DNA from: Chenopodium formosanum | Lineage: Eukaryota; Streptophyta; Magnoliopsida; Caryophyllales; Amaranthaceae | Length of the DNA: 64,000 nt | NCBI GenBank assembly: GCA_024500155.1 | Contig: CM044867.1 | Span: 12,785,632-12,849,631, forward strand | Direction: 5' to 3' | Made by a program: the position numbers and the translations under genes | The notes under the pieces: model-generated | What the model was told of the DNA's origin: nothing | Seen by the model: only the letters and a program-made list of their open reading frames with translations | Databases searched by the model: none | Part shown: piece by piece, positions 57,991 through 64,000 of the stretch | Layout of the letters: each line of letters begins with the position of its first letter | How positions within the stretch are numbered: position 1 is the stretch's first letter

Positions 57991-58265
57991 CCGTGACACG
58001 GTACACATTCCCGTGCCACGGTACGGTACCCCGTCAGACGGTGTACTGTACCGTGACACGGTCAATTTTTTTTTTTTTTTTTTTGAAAAACCCACCGTGA
58101 CACGGTACACATTCCCGTGTCACGGTACGGTACCCCGTCAGACGGTGTACTGTACCGTGACACGGTACACATTCCCGTGCCACGGTACGGTACCCCATCA
58201 GACGGTGTACTGTACCGTGACACGGTCATTTTTTTTTTTTTTTTTTTTTTTTTTTGAAAAATCCA
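57991..58265. repeat. Palindrome array 1 of B2 leader (20-bp pitch) with poly(T) tracts
   Basis: Starts at 57991, 58011, 58031 and 58051; then a T-run; then 58095, 58115, 58135, 58155, 58175, 58195 and 58215; then a second, longer T-run. Spacing is exactly 20 bp within each block, and the three-variant order of B1 is kept. Confidence 0.93.
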
Positions 58266-58506
58266 CCGTCTCTTGATCGGCATTCTGCGAATAAGGGGAG
58301 GATACTATCCGACGACACAAAAACAAGACTTCCCTAAAATACGGTCAAAAAGTGGTGCACGATTTAAAAATGTGTGAACACTACATGTAGTGATAGACGC
58401 GTGTTTTGACCGTATAGCTAGACATGACACCAAACTGGACACATAGACCACATACGCACACAGAACCAAAAAAAGGATAGACGGGACATTTTCCTGGGCG
58501 CCGTGT

Positions 58507-58612
58507 CATGGTGCTGTCTTTCGTGACACGGTACAGTCCACCGTCAAACGGTAGTAAGTACCGTGTCACGGCACTGTTCACCGTGTCACGGCAGACTTGC
58601 TGTGACGCGGTG
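58507..58612. repeat. Palindrome array 2 of B2 leader
   Basis: Counterpart of 12600-12706, with degenerate CCGTGTCACGG units about 20 bp apart. Confidence 0.8.
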
Positions 58613-59138
58613 CTCAGTTCCAGGCCTTTTTGTGACATTTTTCCAGATTTTAATCGATTTTATGGTCCGTACTAATTACTAAGTGGAAATAAAAAAAAAA
58701 CCTCGGTCATAGATTAGTCCAAGAACAAAATGAACAAACACATGTGGGTTAGTATCAAATAAACCACGTAGCATTTAGTCACGATGATGCAAAAACGTTC
58801 TCAACCTAAAGTCAAGTTCTATGTTCGACTATGGTCAAGCTTTGGGTGTCAAAAGGGTACCATGGTTAAGAGTTTGGACGCGTTAGCAAGGCAGCCTCCC
58901 TTGAGGGTGTATGCCAACGGGCGGCTCCGCGAGTTCGTGATGAAATCGAACTCGACTCCATGGTTTGGGTGGATTTAATAACTCGGATGAACCCTTATTG
59001 CCATGAGCGTTTATAGGTTAATAGAGCTTAAATCCCCCGGGGCTAAGACGTATGTAGAACACATACGATTTTTCAGAAAAATCGAAGGAAGTCAACTGTG
59101 AGAAGAGAAAATAAGCCACCGGACTGATTTTAGGACTG

Positions 59139-59246
59139 CCGTGACACGGCAAAAATTCCCGTGTCACGGTACAGTGCACCGTCAGACAGTACATTGTACC
59201 GTGACACGGCAGACTCTGCCGTTGCGACTCTGCCGTGACACGGCAG
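59139..59246. repeat. Palindrome array 3 of B2 leader
   Basis: Starts at 59139, 59159, 59179, 59199 and 59219 (exact 20 bp), then one at 59233. Confidence 0.88.
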
Positions 59247-59460
59247 TCAGAAAATCTGACTGGTGCCCTATTTTTCTTCGTACGCAATCAAGTTGTTCAA
59301 TTTTTCCTACGGGATAGATCTAAATTCGACGTTAAAACGTCGATTGCTTATGCAAAAATGCCAAATTAATCACAGGAATATTTTTCAAGAATCTTTCAAG
59401 TCTCATCCACTCATCTCGATTAAATACCGATCACTCAAATCGACAAATAACCGAGAATCC

Positions 59461-59478
59461 TCCCCAGTGGAGTCGCCA
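59461..59478 (-). promoter_or_regulatory. B2 primer-binding site (tRNA-Arg type)
   Basis: The minus strand reads TGGCGACTCCACTGGGGA, three bases from the 5' LTR. Confidence 0.88.
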
Positions 59479-59481
59479 AAT

Positions 59482-61149
59482 TGTAGGCGTCGTTTGAAAT
59501 GCGCCTACGTAAAAAGCATGGTGTGAATATGCTTGGCACTCATAGGAAGTGGGAATTGACATAACGATTAGGGACAACGATTAGGGACAAGGAAAGTAGG
59601 GAGCCGCCAACAAGTTTTTAAGGAACTTGTAAACCGTTCACGGATCATAAAAGGTAACCACGAAAAGGGACAACGATAGGCAACAACGATTGACCCGTGA
59701 AGGTTACACCCCATTCATAATCCATGAGATTACTAACTCCATATGGTTCGAAACCACGAAAGGAGGATCGGGGATGAAGGTACAAAGTGAGTCATGGAGT
59801 CACATTCGCCCGTATTGGCCTCTACTCGATTCTTTATTCAAAAGTATTCCTGTGATCTCAAAGGCATACAAACAAAGATTCAATTTGCTCCAAACTATTA
59901 TTATGCTAAATTGGTTTAATATTAATGCAACACGTAATTCTAATTATTATTGATCACTTCGATTAAACAACAAGATTAAAAAGGTACCTAAACCGGTTGT
60001 CCAAATTATCTTATTAAGCGTGATATTCAATTACATATTCCCTTTAACATGTAATATGGTGACCATAATAATAATAGAATAAACATTAATATTGGAAGCA
60101 ATATAGCAATAAATCCAACAATATAAAATCGTTAGAAAAATAATAGAAATAAAAGGAACATAATTCTTACTTTGATTTTGCTTGCTTGCTACTATAAAAA
60201 CAATAAACGCGTTAGTAACTTCAAGGAAAATAATTAAACAATAATTAAAATGAAATTAAATTAAAATAAATGAGAATTAATTTGGGGCCAAACCCTCAAA
60301 CAGTTCTACCTTTCACACCGTGGCTTAAGGACAGAACCTCGGGTAAAGTATGGACTCCTTGGAGTGCTTAAGGAAGGTATTTTGAAAGAGAAGGGTAGGC
60401 TAGTGTTTAGGGTAGAGCATAGGAGAGAAAAATGAGAGATTATTTGATGCCCCGTACATCAGAAAGGAGGGGTTATTTATAAGAAAAAAGTGTTGAGGGA
60501 ACACACGGAACCCTAAAATGACAGAAACCCTAAATAGTTTCCCGTGACACGGCAAACTGTACCGTGACACGGTAAACTCCACCGTCAGACGGGAGAGAAT
60601 CCCGTGACACGGTGCCCTTTTGAGTGACGCGGGATACTTTTAAACAAACGGGGGAAGAAAAAGCGTTAGGGTTTACACGGAAAAGACACGAACTGTACCC
60701 GTGTCACATCAGGTTTCCCGTGACACGGGATTTCCTACCGTTAGACGGGAGAGAATCCCGTGACGCGGGAATTCCTGCCGTGGCGCGGGACAGTTTTTGT
60801 CATTTTTCTGTCTAAATTCATTTTGAACCCTAACTTCATTCAGCTTTTAAATGCCGATTGATAATTTCGGGCCATTTTCAGATTTATTAAAAATGGGCTA
60901 AAATAATTAAAAAGAAATAAATAAAAGCTATGGGCCAAAAATAAATAATAAAAAAGGTTTTGGGCTGGAATTAAAACTATGCTTTTTACTAAACACCAAG
61001 ACTGATCCATGGACTATTCAGAAATACGAATTTAATTAAATATGATTTTCAAGCACTCTCGGGATTAAATACTGAACCTGACCAATAGCGGTGGTAAAAG
61101 GTTGTTCATCTCGGGTTTGGTTTTGGGGAGACATTTTTAGGTGTCTACA
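59482..61149 (-). repeat. B2 5' LTR, complete
   Basis: The 1668 bp run from TGTAGGCGTCG to GGTGTCTACA. A minus-strand TATAAATA lies at 60474-60481. Sixty bp upstream of it the palindrome clusters begin: 60542, 60562, 60582, 60602, 60622, and then 60699, 60718, 60738, 60758, 60778. Confidence 0.95.
60474..60481 (-). promoter_or_regulatory. TATA box of family B LTR promoter
   Basis: TATAAATA on the minus strand, 60 bp after the palindrome array; also present in B1 (14567-14574) and in the other B2 LTR (52931-52938). Confidence 0.75.
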
Positions 61150-61154
61150 ATGTT

Positions 61155-62578
61155 GAACCTATCTCTCATCTGTTTTTTGCTGATGATAGTCTGCTTTTTG
61201 TGAAGGCAAATGAAGAAGAAACTGACAGAGTCTTTGATATTCTTTCAACTTATGAGCTGGCGTCGGGTCAGAAATTGAATATGGAAAAATCGAAAGTGTC
61301 CTTTAGCCGAAACATTGATCTTGAGAAGAAAAATATGCTTCAGATGAAGTTGTCTTTTAAGGCTGCGATGGACATGATAAATATTTAGGGCTTCCAACAT
61401 ACATTTGAGGTTCTAAAATACAGGTTTTTCAGAGTATTCAAGATAGGGTGTAGAAAAAGCGCAAAGGTTGGGAGGAAAGTTTTTTACCTCAGGCCGGAAG
61501 AGAAATTCTTATTAAATCAGTAGCCCAAGCGATTCCGATATATGCTATGCAATGTTTTTCTAGCCCTGTAAGCATCCTTGATGAGGTGGAAAAAATGTGT
61601 AGAAATTTCTTTTGGGGGCAAAAAGGCGATAAAAGGAAGATGTGTTGGGTTGCGTGGAAGAAGATGTACCGGGCAAAAAATCAAGGAGGAATGGGGTTTC
61701 GAAATATGCGAGTGTTCAATAATACAATGTTGGCCAAGAAAGCGTGGAAAATATTATCTAATGAGAACTCTTTAATGTCTCGGGTTCTCAAAGGTAAATA
61801 TTTTCCCTCCTCTACATTTTTTGACGCAAAGATGATGTCCGATATGAGTTATACTTGGCGTTCTATATTAACTGTGAGGAGTGTTGTTGAAAAAGGTGCA
61901 AGAAAGACTATAGGTGGGGGTAGTAGTATTAATATTTGGGAGGATCCAAGGGTCCCCATACTCCCAAATTTTCGTGTACTCTCTGCTAAGGAAGAAGGGG
62001 AAGATGTGCCAACTTATGTGAATGAATTATGGGTGGATAGAAGTTGGAATGTGAGTAAGTTGCAGAAGCTTTTCACTGAGAGGGAAGTTAATGACATTTG
62101 CAGCTATCCGATTCCAATGTTTGATACTCCAGATGATTGGTGCTGGCATTTCTCGAAGGATGGTTGTTATAGTGTTAAGAGTGCTTATAATTTATTGATT
62201 GAAGAGGAAGAATTGGGCAGAGCTTCAACATCAAATAATCCTTTTCCTCTCAATTGGAAGACAATCTGGAAAGCAAATGTTTCTCAAAAAATTAATTTTT
62301 TTGCTTGGAGGTGTGTTAAGAATGCCATCCCCGCGTGAATGAGTTTGGCTGCTAGAGGCATGGAGTTAGACCACATCTGCCCAATGTGTGGGGAAGCTGA
62401 AGAATATGTCATGCACATGCTACTTCTTTGTCCTAAAGCAGCCCTGATTTGGAAGCACTCGGTTCTACGACTAGACACTACTGATGAAGAGGATGGTTGT
62501 TTTCGTAGTTGGTGTATTAACAAGACTGAAAGTGTAAAAGAGCCGAAGTGGTGGGACTTGTTTAGGAGTCTTGCGTAG
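61155..62578 (+). pseudogene. LINE ORF2, RT end and zf-RVT region
   Basis: Starts at the RT active site (SHLFFADDSLLF, about 61165-61200) and continues through SGQKLNMEKSKVSF. A frameshift follows near 61380. From 61547 a 263-codon frame (QGGMGFRNMRVFNNTMLAKK) leads to the zf-RVT region (WKANVSQKINFFAWRC). A TGA at 62336-62338 is followed in the same frame by ICPMCGEAEEYVMHMLLLCP, the zinc-binding part typical of plant L1 elements. Confidence 0.9.
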
Positions 62579-62620
62579 GGGGTAAGGCTACTACGAAATG
62601 GTAAGGTTTTTTAGAAGAAA

Positions 62621-63225
62621 ATGAAGCCTGCGTATGAGATAATACACAAGGATGTGAGGCTTATTGGTGAGTATGAAGAGGCGACAAAATTGAGCTCCAT
62701 TGTCGTGCCCAGTCAGAGTTTGGGTTCAGTGTGGAAGGCGCCTCCTGCTGGTGTTTATAAATTGAATTCTGATGCTAATTTCAGTGTGCAGCAGCAACTT
62801 GGTGTGGGTGGGGTATGCTTCGGGATGCTGAAGGGTCGGTGGTGGTAGCCTACTGCTCGTCTATGAGGGGCAGTTTTGGTGTTGATCTTGGTGAAGCTAT
62901 CGCAATGCGCCAATGCCTTGGGATTGCCATTGAAGTCGGATTTAGGCATTTTGTGCCTAAAACTGATAATATCAAATTGTTCCACCATATGAAGAAGGGT
63001 ATTATGCTTCCGAACGCTTTTGGCAATGTGATAAGGGACATTATCAAGCTTGCATATCAATGTAACTCGTGCTCTTTTTCTTTTGTGAAAAGAATGGGTA
63101 ATGGTGTTGCCCATGGTTTAGCTAAGTTGAGTAGTACTTTTAGTGATTATCGCGTTTGGTTAGAGGAGTATCCCCCGGAAATTCAAGGGGCGATTTGTAA
63201 TGACCTTGATCTTTTGATGAGTTAA
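62621..63225 (+). pseudogene. LINE ORF2 C-terminal RNase H domain
   Basis: PPAGVYKLNSDANFS (about 62738) begins an RNase H of the RVT_3 type. A one-base frameshift near 62815-62825 moves it to the frame that carries DLGEAIAMRQCLGIAIEVG and ends DLDLLMS at 63225. Later landmarks RMGNGVAHGLAKL fit the family. Confidence 0.85.
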
Positions 63226-63259
63226 TAAATGGCTAAGCTACGTTTGTGTAAAAAAAAAA

Positions 63260-64000
63260 TTACTCTATTCATTCTCTTTCCTCATTTGATCTCCTTGTTC
63301 ATCCTTTGCATGCTTATGCTCTAAGTACTCGTTGGTTCTACCCTCTTGTTGTCTATCGTTCTGTGAATATTCATCGCGGTTTCTTGAGTTTAGCTACAAT
63401 TTTAAAGGGTTGTTCCATCTTCCCAATGCAAATGTCAATTGAATTGAAGAACTAAGAGATCTTGCACAACAAAAGGTATGTACTACCTCCGTTTCACATA
63501 ATGTGCAACAAAGTGGCTTGCACAATCCCCAAAGCAAATTTTCTTAAGCAAAGATTAGTAAACAAAGGGGCATGCGATTAATTGGATGCGAGAGAATAAT
63601 CTTACCCAACCACCCAAAACCCAGCCAGCCAACTGCCCAACCAACACCACCCGACCACCAACACCGCCGCAACCAAACCACTAACACCACCTGACCACCA
63701 ACACCACTGCAACCAGACCAACACCACCGCAACCAGACCAACAACACCCGACTCCCAACACCACCGCAACCAGACCAACACCACAACCAGACTAACACCA
63801 CAGCAACCAGACCACTAACACCAACAGAACACCAACGACAGCCCCATCTCACCACCACCAATCAACTCGCACCACCACCCAAAAACCATCCAACCAACAA
63901 ACGAAGCTCCACTTACCACCACCAACGAACCCACCCAAACAAATCGCGCGACCAGCCGACCACCAACACCACCTTACCTTCTCCAACAAATCGACAAACC
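63260..64000. other. Unassigned flank with A/C-rich low-complexity tract
   Basis: No gene or element recognised. CTACCTCCGTTTCACATAAT (about 63486) resembles a Stowaway-type MITE end, but no partner end is visible. From about 63600 to 63990 the plus strand is built from ACCACCAACACC and CAACCAGACC words with few G. The G/T-rich minus-strand frames there are compositional. Confidence 0.5.

Larger units (their letters stand above)
57516..59460 (-). other. B2 5' leader
   Basis: A noncoding leader collinear with 11656-13553. Palindrome arrays are listed separately. The short frames match those of B1 and have no domain. Confidence 0.7.
32905..61149 (-). mobile_element. Family B non-autonomous Ty3/gypsy element, copy B2 (full length, nested)
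   Basis: It inserted into LINE RT in reverse orientation. Right to left: 5' LTR (59482-61149), primer site, 2-kb leader with palindrome arrays, intact gag (56394-57515), 2.8 kb of repeat-rich noncoding DNA, PPT, and 3' LTR (52908-53607 joined to 32905-33879). Without the nested family C element it is about 9.2 kb. It has no pol motifs. The primer site, the PPT and the first ~40 bp of the LTR match family C, so replication in trans by a C-like helper is likely (inference). Its two LTRs differ at clearly more positions than those of C or of the copia element. Confidence 0.92.
61150..63259 (+). mobile_element. L1-type LINE, segment 3 with poly(A) end
   Basis: Continues RT after element B2 and reaches the LINE 3' end, a run of ten A at 63250-63259. 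No TATA or LTR features occur. The 3' target duplication cannot be tested because the LINE 5' end is missing. Confidence 0.9.

Noticed and set aside
23758..60790. Regularly spaced short palindromes considered as CRISPR arrays
   Set aside because: The units are contiguous at 20 bp with no unique spacers, they sit inside plant LTR retrotransposons, and no cas gene is present.
63486..63510. Stowaway-type MITE
   Set aside because: Only one possible terminal motif is seen, with no inverted partner and no clear TA duplication.
63544..63861. Gly/Val/Trp-rich minus-strand frame at the right edge
   Set aside because: A G/T-rich low-complexity tract explains it; no start context or domain.

Overview
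The window is plant nuclear DNA, almost certainly from a large, repeat-rich dicot genome. About 63.2 of 64 kb can be explained as retrotransposons nested in one another. I see no host gene that I can defend. The Tat-lineage Ty3/gypsy elements with extra antisense genes resemble the Retand/Ogre type described from Caryophyllales and legumes, but the species cannot be fixed from sequence alone.

Layout from left to right. (1) 1-15122: a minus-oriented, gag-only Ty3/gypsy element (family B, copy B1). Its gag is split by an intact 10.3-kb Ty1/copia element (704-10977, TSD ATATA). The 5' LTR of B1 is cut off at 15122. (2) 15121-27826: a plus-oriented Athila-type Ty3/gypsy element (family D). It has a remnant 5' LTR, a decayed gag, protease, RT, RNase H, integrase, an extra 3' ORF and a complete 3' LTR. 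A 2.8-kb solo LTR (family E, 17843-20646, TSD ACAGG) sits between its protease and RT. (3) 27827-63259: an L1-type LINE broken into three pieces by a second E-type solo LTR (30301-32762) and by a 28-kb insertion (32905-61149, TSD ATGTT). (4) That insertion is a second family B element (B2, minus). Its 3' LTR was itself hit by a 19-kb Tat-type element (family C, 33880-52907, plus, TSD CCCGT). (5) 63260-64000: sequence with no recognised gene, ending in an A/C-rich low-complexity tract.

Family C carries gag-protease-RT-RNase H-archaeal RNase H-integrase on the plus strand, with two nonsense codons and one frameshift. Downstream, on the opposite strand, it carries two apparently intact intron-containing genes: a DUF7745-like two-exon gene and a plant-mobile-domain six-exon gene. 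Every intron is in phase 0. Family B encodes only Gag. It shares with C the primer-binding site, the polypurine tract, the LTR terminus, the Gag family and a conserved box downstream of pol, so B looks like a non-autonomous relative that depends on C-like helpers.

The most unusual signal is shared by the three unrelated-looking LTR families B, C and D. Each carries arrays of short GC-rich palindromes, with a different palindrome in each family but the same 19-20 bp start-to-start spacing (about two helical turns). The arrays lie in the LTRs, in 5' leaders, and in front of the extra genes. In C the array plus a TATAAATA box at 51-52 bp is found both in the LTR and in front of the antisense DUF7745-like gene; in the B LTRs the gap is 59-60 bp. 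This looks like a family-specific DNA-binding or regulatory system and is the main candidate for something undescribed.

Boundaries marked by TSDs and LTR ends were read directly. LTR divergence was judged by eye only. Domain names come from motif recognition, not from database searches.
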